Below, piece after piece: positions 41,286 to 53,616 of a DNA stretch of 64,000 nt (its first letter is position 1; every line of letters starts with the position of its first letter). Position numbers and translations under genes: made by a program. The notes under the pieces are model-generated. The model worked only from the letters and a program-made list of their open reading frames with translations. It made no database searches and had not been told where the DNA came from. The stretch comes from Lachnospiraceae bacterium. Its GTDB lineage: Bacteria > Bacillota > Clostridia > Lachnospirales > Lachnospiraceae. The stretch covers positions 744,001 to 808,000 of the forward strand of contig JAJXRY010000001.1 of NCBI GenBank assembly GCA_021628825.1. The letters are read 5' to 3'.

Positions 41286-43558
41286 TCAAAATAACCTGCT
41301 CTTCCAGATATCTCTCTCATACTCTTCAATCGTCCGGTCAGAAGAAAAGTATCCGGCTTTTGCAATGTTAATAAGCATCATCTTTGCGAATTTCTCACGG
41401 TCGTTGTAGCAGGCATAGGCCTCTTCCTTCTTTTCACAGTACTCTTTAAAGTCAAGGAGAGTCATGAACCAGTCCTTATTTAAAAGCTCCTTCTGCAAGC
41501 GTGTGAGATTCTCTTCCTGTCCGATGGCAAGAAGCTCCTTCGATGTAATAAAATCAACTGCTTCCTTAATATCCGGATCCTTCTCATAAAAATCCTTCGA
41601 TACATAATCGAACTTTTCATAATGTGCAATGACTTCCTCGCTGGATGCTCCGAAAATAAAGATATTGTCATCTCCTACAAGTTCATGGATCTCCACATTT
41701 GCACCGTCTTCGGTTCCAAGCGTTACCGCACCGTTTAACATAAACTTCATGTTGCCGGTTCCGCTTGCCTCCTTGGAAGCAAGTGAAATCTGTTCAGAAA
41801 GATCGGTTGCCGGGATCAGCTTCTCTGCCTTGGTTACATTATAGTTTTCCACCATAACAACCTTTAAATAAGGGCTCACCTCAGGATCTGCATTCACAAG
41901 CTCCTGCAGACACAGAATCAGATGAATGATATCCTTGGCAATCACATAAGCCGGCGCTGCCTTGGCACCAAAGATTACCGTAATCGGTGTTTCCGGTTTC
42001 TTTCCTGCCTTGATTTCCAGATATTTATGAATGACAAACAGGGCATTCATCTGCTGCCGCTTGTATTCATGCAGACGTTTGATCTGGGTATCAAAGATGC
42101 TGTCCGGATTTAAGGTAAGGTTCTGTGTTTCCTTTAAATAAGCACACAGCTCCTTCTTATTTTTCCATCTTTACATCCAAAAGCTTTTTAAGGAATTTCG
42201 GATCGTCCTGATATGCTAAGAGCTTTGTTAACTCCATGGCATCCTTACGGTACCCTCTTCCGATTGTTTCATCTAAAAGTGCTGTGAGCCTTGGATTACA
42301 ATGTAACAGCCAGCGGCGGAACGTGATGCCGTTTGTCTTATTGTTAAATTTCTCCGGATAAAGCTCATAAAACGGATGGAGCTCGGTCTTTTTCAGAATA
42401 TCCGTGTGAAGGGATGCCACACCATTTACGGAAAAGCCGTAATGAATATCCAGATGTGCCATATGCACAGTGTCATTGCGGTCGATAATGACTACCTTTT
42501 CATCATCGAATTTACGGCGTACCTTATCATCAAGAACCTCAATGATCGGAACGAGCTGCGGCACAACCTTATTCAGATAGGCAATCGGCCACTTTTCCAA
42601 TGCTTCTGCCAGAATCGTATGATTCGTATAGGCACAGGTCTTTGACACAATATCAATGGCTTCGTCCATTGCTATACCCCGCTCCATCAAAAGACGGATC
42701 AGCTCCGGAATAATCATGGTCGGATGCGTATCGTTAATCTGGATCACCGCATAGTCTGACAGATCATGCAGATTTGAGCCACGCTTTACGCTTTCGTCCA
42801 GAATAAGCTGTGCGCCGCTGCTTACCATAAAGTACTGCTGATAAATACGAAGCTGTCTTCCCTCCTCATCCGAATCATCCGGATACAGGAACAGAGTCAG
42901 ATTCTTTGCAATGTCGGTTTTATCAAAGGAAATACCATCCTGAACCAGATTCTCATCCACAGAATCCAGATCAAATAAATGAAGCTTATTGGTGTGATTT
43001 TCATAACCTGTCACATCAATATCATACATTCTGGCATTCACCTTCAGATTGCCAAAGCTTACCGGATAAACCACCTCGGTACGGTTCAGCCAGCTTTGCG
43101 GCTCCATCCAGGGATTCGGAGTTTCCTTCTGTAGGTTCTTTTTCAAATTCCTGCTTAAAAAGCCCCAGATGATAATTTAATCCAATTCCATCTCCGTTTA
43201 GGCCTAAGGTTGCCATGGAGTCAAGGAAGCAGGCAGCCAGTCTTCCAAGCCCGCCGTTTCCAAGAGACGGTTCAGGCTCAATCTCTTCAATTGCTGCAAG
43301 ACTCTTTCCGTTCTTTGAAAGAATATCCTTTACATCATCATAAATTCCAAGATTAATCAGATTGTTGGAAAGAAGCTTGCCAATCAGGAACTCTGCAGAA
43401 ACATAGTAGATCTTCTTTCCCTTCTGCTCGCTCTGTGCACGCTCTCTTTCCTTTGCCATCTCTTTCACAAGCTGAAGGAGCATGAAATAAATCTCCTTCT
43501 CGCCTGCTTCCTGAATGGACTTTCCAAGTTTTTGTTCCAATAATTCTTTATTCAACAT
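41286..43558 (-). CDS. glgP: Glycogen/maltodextrin phosphorylase, frameshifted
   Basis: About 757 residues. It releases glucose 1-phosphate from alpha-1,4-glucan using pyridoxal phosphate. EPEPSLGNGGLGRLAACFLDSMATL is the N-terminal signature and EASGTGNMKFMLNG carries the PLP Lys. Frame breaks near 43140 (KKNLQKETPNPWM) and 42165 (an A run before NKKELCAYL). It is the last gene of a row with the binding protein and two permeases (26 bases from the permease), so imported maltodextrins are probably phosphorolysed directly. Confidence 0.9.
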
Positions 43559-43583
43559 CTGTTTTCTCCTTTTCGGGGGAATG

Positions 43584-44434
43584 CTATCCTTTTACGGCTC
43601 CGGATGCCACACCTTTAATAATATATTTCTGTCCGGACAGATATACAATGATAATTGGGATTATGGTTAACATAATACTTGCCATCATCGGACCCATCTC
43701 AACCTTTCCGTAGCTTCCCCGGAAATACTGGATGAGCATCGGGATCGTTTTTATATTTCTTAATATCAAGCACCAGGGTAGGAAGCAGATAATCGTTCCA
43801 CACCCACATGGCTTCCAGAATACCTACGGAAATCATGGTGGGGGCCAGCATATGCATATCAATCATAAAGAACGTCTGGATCGGATTACAGCCATCGATC
43901 AGGGCGGCCTCTTCTACCTCAAGCGGAATGGACTTTACGAAGCCACAGAACATGAATACGGCAAGTCCTGCCCCGAATCCAAGATAGATTACCCAGATAT
44001 TCCAGGGAGTATTTAAATGAAGCTTATCTGCGGTCTGTGACAGGGTAAACATCACCATCTGGAAAGGAACCACCATCGAAAAGACAAACAGAAAATAAAG
44101 TACCTTCGAAAGGATGCCCTTTACACGGGTAATGTACCATGCACACATGGAACAGAAAAGCAGAATCGCTGCCACGGAAGTAATCGTAATAAATAAGCTG
44201 TAGCCCAGGCTGTTCAAAAAGCCTTTGGATTCAATGGCATTGATATAGTTTTTCCAAACCTGCAAAGGTTTTCTGCGGCAGGAAGCTTGAAATCGCTTCC
44301 GGTGCTGATGGCAGATTCCTTTTTTTCAGGGAATTGATCAAAATCATAAAAAAACAGGATAAATCCATAACAGGGAGAGAATGGTCAAAATGACAACTAA
44401 TATGCTATTTCCGACTTTTTTTCTTTGTATTCAT
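43584..44434 (-). CDS. Sugar ABC transporter permease (MalG/GanQ type), frameshifted
   Basis: About 282 residues, six transmembrane helices. The EAA loop (LEVEEAALIDGCNPIQTFFMI) is present and the C-terminus (IYLSGQKYIIKGVASGAVKG) is typical of MalG. Breaks near 44350, 44260 and 43750 at homopolymers. The start at 44434 overlaps the stop of the other permease. No ATPase gene nearby; such importers use a shared MsmX-like ATPase encoded elsewhere (known for Firmicutes). Confidence 0.82.
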
Positions 44435-45286
44435 TACTGCTGCACCTCCCTTGATCTGGTTGCTCTAAGCTGGAACAGGGAAATGAAGATTACCAGTGCA
44501 CAGAAGATCACTGCCTTCGCCTGTCCGTAACCCTTCCACTGCATGCCGGAGCGTGCATAGAAGGTATTGTAAATATTAAGGGCCATCATATCGGTCATAT
44601 GGTTCGGATCCCCGCCGGTCAACGCAAGGTTCTGGTCAAACAGCTTGAAGGAATTCGTTAAGGTTAAGAAAATACAAATGGTAATGGAAGACATTACCAT
44701 GGGAATTTTAATTTTAAACAAGGTTTGCAGGCGGTTTGCTCCGTCAATCTCGGCTGCTTCAATTAAAGAATCCGGAACGTTCTGCAGGCCTGCAATGTAA
44801 ATAATCATCATGTAACCAATCTGCTGCCATCCCATCAGAATAATGAGTCCCCAGTAGCCTGCGGTTGCATTTAATGCAAGCAGGGGCTGTTCTAAAATTG
44901 TCATCACGCAGTTAATCAGGATCTGCCAGATATAACCAAGCACGATACCGCCGATGAGGTTTGGCATAAAAAACACGGTACGGAAAAACATTTGTTCCGC
45001 GTAATTTCTGTGTCAGTAAAACGGCAAGTGCAAATGCCAGAATATTAATACTTAAAATGGATACCACTGCAAACAATACGGTGAATCCAAATGCCCTCTG
45101 AAAAGAGGTGTCCGTAATTGCAGCACGGTAATTTGCAAGTCCTACCCACGTCGCATTTCCTACTGTTGTAAATTTACAGAAGGATAAGTATAAGCCCTCC
45201 ACAAACGGAACAATAAATCCGATGATAAATGCAGCCAGCGTGGGCAGAATAAAAATAACTGCATGTTTCTTTATTGCCTTCTCCAT
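44434..45286 (-). CDS. Sugar ABC transporter permease (MalF type), frameshifted
   Basis: About 283 residues with six transmembrane helices; AVIFILPTLAAFIIGFIVPF is the first. The EAA loop is PDSLIEAAEIDGANRLQTLFKIKIP. An indel near 44995 splits it (ending one frame in LRGTN, resuming FFRTVFFMPNLIGG). It lies between the binding protein (69 bases) and the second permease (overlap). Confidence 0.82.
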
Positions 45287-45355
45287 AACATAACCTCCAT
45301 ATTACATAAGAATGGGCAGACAGTATTTTCTGCCTGCCCATTCCGGTTTCTTTAT

Positions 45356-46776
45356 TTACTGCTGATTGGCAAGCTCATATTCGGTTGCCCATCCATCTAC
45401 GAATGCACTTACTACTGCATCCCAGTTTGCATCGGTCTCATCTGCCGCATAAGCGGTTAATGCAGATCCTACACCATTCTTCCATTCTTCAGAAGGCATG
45501 GTTGTGAAGTTCCATGATACAGGAGTCTTTCCTTCTGCGGTATATGCGCTGTCCTGCTTAACAAATAAGTTCGGAGATTCCTTTGCGTTCTTGAAAGGAA
45601 TAACAAATCCCATTTCATCAGACATGGAAGTGGTTCCCTTATCGGAAGTTACGCACCAGTACATGAAATCAAGTGTAGCCTGGATATCATCTGCAGATGC
45701 TTCCTTATTTACACACCAGTAGTTTTCTGTACCGGTACAAAGTCCCTGATTCGCTTCATCACCAACACCGATATAGATCGGAATCATGGCAAGATCATCA
45801 TCGGTAAACTTACCGTCACCAACCAGGTTTCCATATTCCCAGGAACCATTCTGGAAAAAAATACGGCTTCCTTGTTTAAGAATTCATTTCTGGAATCGTC
45901 ACCGGTCTTTGCTGCAAGATCCTTGCCGCTGCAGGTGCTGTTATTTACATACAGATCCCAGATGTTACGGTATGCATCAAGATAGGTTCCCTTGATAGCC
46001 GGAGTAGATCCGATACCGTCTTCCTTATACTCGAAGTAAATCGGAAGGTTTGCAAGATGGGTCTTGAATCTCCAGTCAGAGGATCCGTCCATACCTGCGG
46101 AAGTAAATGCTGCAAATCCAAGCTCAGAAGAACGGCTTGTAATATCTTCTGCAACCTTCTTTAAATCAGCAAAGGACTTGATGTCATCTATGCTGTAGCC
46201 TGCTTCTGCAAGTAAGGTCTTATTGCAGATCAGTCCGTAAGATTCAATAACATATGCGATACCAGCTACTGCATCTCCATCCTTTAATGCGAAATCTTCG
46301 CTTGTCAGTTCGCCATAGATTGCAGATCCGGACAGGTCGTAGCAGTAATCCTTCCAGTTGGCCAGACCCACAGGACCGTTGACCTGGAACAGGGTCGGAG
46401 CTCCGCTCTTTCCCATTTCACTCATCAGTGTGGTTTCATAATTTCCGGAAGCTGCTGTCACAACGGTAACCGGTACGCCGGTCTCTTCGGTATAAGCCTT
46501 TGCCAGATCCTGCCACTGCTCATCCTGCTCCGGCTTGAAGTTCAGATAATATACAGATCCTGCTCCGGCGCTTGTTGCTGCTTCGCCTTCAGAAGCCTCT
46601 GTGCTTTCTGCTGCATCTGCAGCCTCTGCTGTTTCTGTTGTTTCTGTTGTTTCTGCTGCTGTGCTTTCGCTGCTGTCACTTGCAGTGTCTGTAGAGGTGC
46701 TTCCGCAACCGGCCAGAACTCCTGCTGTCATCATCGCTGCCATACCAAGGGCAAGCCATCGTTTTACATTTTTCAT
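45356..46776 (-). CDS. Sugar-binding lipoprotein of the ABC importer, frameshifted
   Basis: About 472 residues. Lipoprotein signal with lipobox LAGC (Cys 24), then a Ser/Thr/Glu/Ala-rich linker (residues 26-70) and an extracellular solute-binding domain (TVVTAASGNYETTLMSEM, SAIYGELTSEDFALKDG). An A6/A7 run near 45855 breaks the frame; the corrected frame reads FQNGSWEYGNLVGDG, usual in maltose/oligosaccharide binding proteins. It heads the importer-glgP operon. The region upstream to the terminator at 46904 should hold its promoter. Confidence 0.87.
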
Positions 46777-46903
46777 AGTATTCCTCCCATTTCTTTTATG
46801 ACCCGCACCTTCATGGAAGAGTGCGTTTCTTTTGGTTTTGTTATACTTATCTTATCAGAAATATAAAAAGATCCATTATCAATTATTCTACCTCGAATGC
46901 AAA

Positions 46904-46942
46904 AAATAAACCTGATATGATTTTTTTCATACAGGTTTATTT
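46904..46942. terminator. Bidirectional terminator between the two binding-protein operons
   Basis: An 11-bp stem AAATAAACCTG / CAGGTTTATTT with T-runs on both sides. It separates the sensor-regulator-binding protein operon from the importer operon. Confidence 0.75.
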
Positions 46943-46971
46943 TTTTGTCATTTGAATCATTACTTATCTTC

Positions 46972-48273
46972 TTACTGCTCGGCTTTAAATTCCAGCACAC
47001 TCTCCTGCACCATCTGTACAAACTTCTCCGGTGTGATCTTCTGTTCCGCCAGAAGCGGCAGTGCAACTCCCAGTGTCTCTTCCTGTAAGATGGAATTCCA
47101 TTTTACCTGATAGTTTGGAACAATCTGATCTGCCCTGGAAAATGCTTTCAGATAATCCTTTAATACCTGTGGCTTATCTGTCAGATCCTGGTTAAAAAGA
47201 GTTTCTTTTTCCTTCTTATTATATTCTGTCCGGAACTTCAAAAATTCCACCGCCGCCGCTTTAACTTCATCCGGGTAGCTGGAAACAACCGCCCAGCCAA
47301 AGGTTTCCGGGGATGCCACCAGTGTATGCTCCGGAAAAGAAGAAAACCGTATCTCATCTCCCCTGTTTTCCGGGATCTGGTCAATCTGCCAGTAACCATT
47401 CGGAATCATCGCCGCCTTATCTGAAAAGAAATTGGAATACGCCACATCATAGTCCGCATGGAGAGCATCGTCTGTTGTATAAGAAAACATCTTCTGCAGC
47501 ACCTCTCCCAGATACAGACCGCTTTCATTATCATAGCTTTCCGGAAGCATCTGTCTCATGAACTCTGCCCCTTCTTCACTTTCCGCCAGGGCTGCCGTGG
47601 CAATCAGCATCGGTGCCCATCCGGTTCCATCCGTATGCAGGGCAAGCGGCGTAATTCCATGCTCCTTTAAGGTATCGCAGCATTCCCAGAATTCCTCCCA
47701 GGTTTCCGGAAAGCGGTCAATCCCCGCCTGTGCAAACAAATCTTCATTCCAGAACATTCCGGCGCAGGTAAATGCCGATGTGCTGATCGGTCCTAAATAT
47801 ACCTCTCCATCTGCATAAGTACTTCCCTGCAGCACAAACGGTTCAATCTTCGTCTTCCAGGAAAGGTCCTCTTCCAGATAAGGACTCAGATCCTCAAGTC
47901 TTCCTTCTTCCACCATCATCATATAAAAGGAAGGAATCGTACACACATCATAAATAACTGCAGGCAGACTGTCCGTTACATTCATTCTTCTGAGATTCTG
48001 CCGGTATTCCTCCTCCGTTTCAAGTACCCATTCCACATCAAGATAATACTTTCCTGCATAGGCTTTATTAAACGCATCGGCAAGCTCCTGATTGTTCTTC
48101 TTTCCCGTGGTCGGATCCACCGTAAAAATAATTGGAATGGAAATCACGCTGCTCTCTTCCTTAACCGTATTTTCACTCTCCGTTCCTGCACATCCCGAAA
48201 CTACCATGCCACACAGCATCATAAGAAGAAAGAACGTCACGCCTTTCCTGCATTTTCTATAAATTCTCTTCAT
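46972..48273 (-). CDS. Extracellular sugar-binding lipoprotein linked to the two-component system
   Basis: 433 residues without indel. Lipoprotein signal (VVSGC, Cys about 28), then a solute-binding domain of the YtcQ/LplA group (NQELADAFNKAYAGKYYLDVEWV, FWNEDLFAQAGIDRFPETWEEFWE). The start at 48273 overlaps the end of the histidine kinase gene by 17 bases. As it follows the kinase and has no own permease, it may deliver ligand to the kinase or to the nearby importer (inference). Confidence 0.83.
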   Translation of the reverse strand: MKRIYRKCRKGVTFFLLMMLCGMVVSGCAGTESENTVKEESSVISIPIIFTVDPTTGKKNNQELADAFNKAYAGKYYLDVEWVLETEEEYRQNLRRMNVTDSLPAVIYDVCTIPSFYMMMVEEGRLEDLSPYLEEDLSWKTKIEPFVLQGSTYADGEVYLGPISTSAFTCAGMFWNEDLFAQAGIDRFPETWEEFWECCDTLKEHGITPLALHTDGTGWAPMLIATAALAESEEGAEFMRQMLPESYDNESGLYLGEVLQKMFSYTTDDALHADYDVAYSNFFSDKAAMIPNGYWQIDQIPENRGDEIRFSSFPEHTLVASPETFGWAVVSSYPDEVKAAAVEFLKFRTEYNKKEKETLFNQDLTDKPQVLKDYLKAFSRADQIVPNYQVKWNSILQEETLGVALPLLAEQKITPEKFVQMVQESVLEFKAEQ

Positions 48274-50048
48274 GCTGTTCCCCTTCCCCCGGGATTTCGA
48301 TCGTACAGGTTGTTCCATCCTGCTCTGCCCGGTAAGTAAACAGGACCTCTTCTCCATATTTCAGCCTAAGTCTCGTCAGTACATTGCTCACTCCATAGCC
48401 GTTTTTCGCATTCTTGGGAAAAAGCTTTCTGGCTTCCGAAAGGGGCCTGCCGTTTAATGCATTGATCTTTTCTGCCATTTCCTCCGCAATAGGTATCCCG
48501 CTGTTATAAACGGTAAGAATCAGCCTGCCATCCTGCTTATACACATGAATCCGGATCTGACCGTCCTCATAGATTTCACAGAAGCCATATTTAATTGAAT
48601 TTTCCACAAGTGGCTGTAAAATCAGCTTTAACACCCAGGTTTCTTCCGGATTCACTTCACAGTCTATCGTATAGGTAAACAGATTTTCATTACGGATCTG
48701 CTGGATCTGCAGATAACTCTTCACATTTTCAAGCTCATCTTCCACCGTAACAATTTCACTTCCTTTACTTAACGAAAGCCTCAGATATTTGGACAGAGCC
48801 TGAATCATATTCATCGTGGTCTCTTCTTTATTAATTCTCGCCAACATATAAATCGTGTCCAGCGTATTATATAAGAAATGCGGATTAATCTGACTGATCA
48901 GCATATTCAATTCACTGGTGCGCAGCTCCTTCTGCTGTGTCCTGATCTCATCCAGCAGCTCTTTGATATTGGAAAGCATTTCATTATAGGCATTCCCGAT
49001 CTGGTCGAGCTCTGTTTTCGTATTCAGATGGACCAGCTTACTGAAATCCTCTCCGTTAAATTCTGTCATGGCCCGGTTCAGTTCCTTAATGGGCTTCGTA
49101 AATTTATTGGAAAAGTAAATACTTAATACTACGGTAATCGCAATGACTAACAGATAGATGACAAACAGCACCCAGAATACCTTTGTAATTTCCTTACCAA
49201 GTACCCTCTCAGGAACAAGTGTAAATACCGAAAATCCACACTCCTCCTGTTTATAAACAGATAATATGCCTCCGCTTATTTTCTCATTTTCAACCAGAGA
49301 TCCATACCCTTGTGTCTGCGCATAATCAGCCAGAATAGCTTCCTGCTCCGGGGATAACGTAAAACCTTCGGGATACCAGTACGCACAGATTCTTCCCTGT
49401 GGATCCATAATTCCGATTGCTGCCTCCTGTGTGAGCGTATCTTCTTCAAGCAGCAGACTCTGCAAAAACTCCGGATTCATCTTAAAAAACAAATATCCAG
49501 GCTCATGTGCATAATTCAGGCTGTGTACCTTGCGTCCGACAAACAGTGCTTCTTCACCTGTCCCAAACAGATAGTCCTTCATAACAAACCACCTGGTATC
49601 GGCATAGGAACTGCCAAGCTGCTGCACCAGAAGGCTGTCAGCAAAATACTGATAGGGAATCTTAGAATAGGACCGGGTATAAAGATTTTTTTCTTATTAT
49701 CCACATAACAGTATTCTGAAACATGATCGAGGTCAATATAGGCAAAAATATTTACTTAAAGAATTCCGGTCTACCTCTTCCATAGGCTTTGCCTTAAGAC
49801 TCTGCTGCACCTGATCATTTAAAATGCATTCTTCTGTCACCTTTTCGGTCTTCTGATACAGGTTATCAAGTGAAATCCCGGTCTTTTCCGTCATAAAGGT
49901 ATATTTATCCGTAACGATTCCCATCATAATATTACGCATATAAAAACCAGACTCCCATGCTTGACAAAAACAGCGCAAGCAGAAGAAGTCCGATTGTATA
50001 TTTCAGATATTTTCTTTGAATTCCGGAGGTTGCTTTTCTGATTTTCAT
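48257..50048 (-). CDS. YesM-type sensor histidine kinase, frameshifted
   Basis: About 596 residues. One transmembrane helix near the N-terminus, an extracytoplasmic sensor of about 280 residues, a second helix (VFWVLFVIYLLVIAITVVLSIYF), HAMP, then the His_kinase domain (SQINPHFLYNTLDTIY, with His) and HATPase_c (PLVENSIKYG, NGYGVSNVLTRL). Such kinases respond to sugars and signal to a YesN-type regulator, which is directly upstream in transcription. Breaks near 49690 and 49935. Gap of 30 bases from the regulator. Confidence 0.87.
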
Positions 50049-50078
50049 ATGATAAATTCTTATATCCCTTCTAAACGG

Positions 50079-51670
50079 CTACCATTCCTTCTTATATTCG
50101 GTGGGAAGCTTCCCGGTATATTCCTTAAACAGATGGGAAAAAGTAAGATGGATTGCTGATACCGATCTGTTCACAAATGCTTCCGATACTTTCATTCCCG
50201 TTCTGCAAAAGCTTCTTGGCCTTTTCCATCCGGCACTGTAACAGATATTTTTTAAAGGACATCTGCTGGCTTTCTTTAAATACCCTTCCAAAATAAACGG
50301 GATTCAGGTACACATGCATGGCGACCGCTACAATCGAAAGATCCTCCTCCTGCAGATGCTCGTCAATATAGGCCAGGGCTTCTGTCATATATTCCCGGTT
50401 TCCTCCAACCTCATGACTGGCGGCATAATTCTTTCGTTCTTCAATTGCCCGGCACAGAATCTTATAGCTCACATCCACTTCCTTCGATGCACTTAAGTTC
50501 TGCATATTGGAATAATAATTCTGGAACTGCTTTTTTTAATTCCTCCGACATTCCATAAGTCTCTTCCAGGAAAAACCTCAGCATCAAGCATGACCGTATG
50601 AAGTCTCTGGCGCTGTGTCTCTTCCTGTGCCGGAAGCGTGTAAAGGAAGTGTACAAAAGCCTCCTTCAGTGCATTTTCATCATTCCTGCGAAGCGAACTT
50701 CCAATCTGCTGCTCTTCCGGTGCCGACGTATCCTTAGCATATTGCGAGGCACTTTCCATATAAACGGTAAATGAACCGGAACCGGCTTCACTTGCCATAG
50801 TAAACAGCTCGCAGGCTTCTTCGTAGCTTTTCCGGATTCCGGGAAGTCCCTTATAGGGCTTGGATATGGAAGCAATGATAGGACTCTTCAGTTCTTCCTT
50901 TGCTTCCTCCAAAAGATGCTTCACTCAAGTACTGTGGCATTTTCTTTCGTGCGGACCAGAAAGAGCAGCGTCTCTCCCTGTCCCTGCAGGCATAAATAAG
51001 CAAACCTCTCCCGCAGCTTTTGTTCCAGAAAGGACTTCAGGGCAAACCGCGCTGCTTCATATTCCAATGTATTCGTGATTTTGTATGCAAGATCAATATC
51101 CGTATTCACAGCAATAAAACGCTCTTCCTTTTGCAATGGCTGATCCACGGTCTCAAAAAAACCTCGGTCAGCTTATCAAAAGGAAATCTGATTAAACAGA
51201 TACTTCTGCACAATGACCTGCAGGAAGCTTGTCGCATCCTTCATTACCAGATTCTCCCAGCTTTCCATGCGCTCTTCTTTTTTCTGCTTTTCCATACAGG
51301 ACCGGTACGCATTCTGCATGGTTTCCTGCAGCTTGTCATCCTCAATCGGCTTTAACAGATAAGCAAACGCACCGAGATCGCATGCTTCCTTTGCATACTC
51401 AAAATCCCGATACGCACTTAATACAACAAACAGGCACTCCTGTCCTGTCTGCTGTATCGTATCCATCATCTGTAATCCGGTCATCTGTTTCATCCGGATA
51501 TCGGTCAGCACCACATCCGGTTTCTTCTCACGGATCACTTCAATTGCCTGCTCTCCGCTTAATGCTGTACCAACCACCTGGAATCCCATCTGATCCCAGT
51601 CATAAGTCTTTAACAGACCCTTTAATAAAATCGGTTCATCATCTACAATTACAAGATCCAATAATTTCAT
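50079..51670 (-). CDS. YesN-type response regulator with AraC DNA-binding domain, frameshifted
   Basis: About 529 residues. Receiver domain: LVIVDDEP, VVLTDIRM (phospho-Asp), LLKPI (Lys). A long middle region of unknown fold leads to a C-terminal AraC helix-turn-helix pair (LSIVAVAMHVYLNPVYFGRVFKE; ISNPSYFSHLFKEYTG after correction). Breaks near 51155, 50925, 50580, 50535 and 50150. The start at 51670 is the second ATG (GGGGA 8 upstream). An extended -10 (51735-51740) lies upstream. Confidence 0.85.
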
Positions 51671-51734
51671 CATTGCTTCCCCATATATAAGTCTGTTCTT
51701 CCATACCATTCAGTTTACCTGTCTGATGCAAAAA

Positions 51735-51740
51735 ATTATA
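51735..51740 (-). promoter_or_regulatory. Possible extended -10 of the two-component operon
   Basis: Minus strand TTGGTATAAT, an extended -10 (TGn before TATAAT), about 65 bases upstream of the response regulator start. Confidence 0.45.
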
Positions 51741-51776
51741 CCAATTGTCATACACAGGATGCAAAAAAAATTCATA

Positions 51777-53613
51777 CTATTTGGTCTGATTTAAGATTTC
51801 CATGAACTCTTCGCCTGTAATCGTTTCCTTTTCATACAGGTATTTCGCAAGCTCATGAAGCTTATCCTGATGGGCGCTTAGAAGCTCCATGGCTGTGCTG
51901 TAGCCCTGCTTTACAAGAGAAATCACCATATCGTCAATCTCTGCTGCCTTCTGCGGCGAACAGCTTAAGGTAGCATCTTCGTTAAGATACGCATTGTTCC
52001 GGGTTTCAAAGGCAACCATTCCGAATTTTTCACTCATGCCATACCGGGTAATCATTGCCCTTGCAAGCTTCGTTGCCTGCTCAATATCATTGGAGGCTCC
52101 TGTGGTAATGGAATGGAAAATCAGTTCTTCGGCACATCTGCCGCCTGTAAGGGTTGCAATCTTATTGGTAAGCTCTTCCTTCGTCATCAGGTTACGCTCC
52201 TCGGAATCTACCTGCATGGTATAACCGAGTGCTCCTGAGGTACGGGGAATAATCGTAATCTTGGTAACAGGTGCGGATTGTGTCTGCAATGCGGCCACAA
52301 GTGCATGTCCGATCTCATGATAGGATACAATGAGACGTTCCTTCGTGGACAAGACCTTATTTTTCTTCTGATAACCGGCAATGACCGTTTCAATACTCTC
52401 TTCAAGATCTGCCTGGGTAACGAACTTACGGTTCTCACGGACTGCACGGAGTGCGGCTTCATTGACCATATTGGCAAGCTCTGCCCCCGACGCTCCGGAA
52501 GCGGCTCTTGCAATGGCATTAAAATCTACCTGATCCGAAAGCTTAACCTTACGGGCATGTACCTTCAGAATTTCTTCCCTTCCTTTTAAATCCGGAAGCT
52601 CTACAGGGATTCTGCGGTCAAAACGTCCGGGACGGAGCAACGCCGGATCCAGACTGTCCGGCCGGTTCGTTGCCGCCAGAATCACAACACCCTTTGAAGC
52701 ATCAAAACCATCCATTTCTGTTAATAACTGGTTCAGGGTCTGCTCACGTTCATCATTACCTCCATAGCCGCCGCTGTCACGCTTTTTACCAATGGTATCA
52801 ATTTCATCAATAAACACAATACATGGTGCCTTTTCATTCGCCTGCCGGAACAGGTCACGTACCTTGGAAGCACCCATACCGACAAACATCTCCACAAATT
52901 CCGAACCGGAAATCGAAAAGAACGGTACACTGGCTTCTCCGGCAACGGCCTTTGCCAGTAAGGTTTTACCGGTTCCGGGAGGTCCTACAAGAAGTGCACC
53001 CTTCGGACATACCGCACCGATTTCCTGATACTTTGCCGGATTGTGCAGGAAATCTACAATTTCGGTTAAGAGCTCCTTGGCTTCATCTTCACCCGCCACA
53101 TCATTGAAGGTTATTCCGGTTGTAGATTCCACATAGACCTTGGCATTGCTTTTCCCGAAGGACATAAATGGATTTCCTTCTCCGCCGCCACCCATCTTTT
53201 TCATCATATAATTGCTGAGCAGTTGACCAAGTCCCCAGAAAATCAGGATCGGAACAATCCATACCAACAGGAAATTCAGGATCGGATTCATTTCCTTTTT
53301 CCGCAACACGTCCAAATTCACAGCCTGCATCCTCCAGACGGTTTACAAGCTCCGGATCATCAAACGTTGTGGTTGCGTAGTACTTCGGCTCTTCCTTATC
53401 AGTATCCACAAAATAAATGGAATCGCCGTTTAACTCTACCCTGGACACTTCCTTACTTTCTACCATGTTAAGGAACGTTCCGTAGTCCACTTCCGTAATC
53501 TGGTTTCTCCTGATCAGCAGTGGAAACAGGAAGGTATTGAGCAGAATCAGCACCACCATTGCCACAAGGTAATAAAACACTAACGGCTTCTTTGGTTTTT
53601 CAACTTTTTTCAT
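51777..53613 (-). CDS. ftsH: ATP-dependent zinc metalloprotease FtsH, frameshifted
   Basis: About 611 residues, membrane-anchored AAA+ protease degrading misfolded membrane proteins. N-terminal helix (LVFYYLVAMVVLILLNTFLF), an external segment, a second helix (ILNFLLVWIVPILIFWGLGQLL), Walker A GPPGTGKT, Walker B IVFIDEID, SRH TNRPDSLDPALLRPGRFDRR, and Zn motif HEIGH (family norm HEAGH). The short C-terminus lacks a long tail. A single indel near 53293 splits it. It follows the AraC gene by 3 bases. Confidence 0.92.
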
Positions 53614-53616
53614 ACA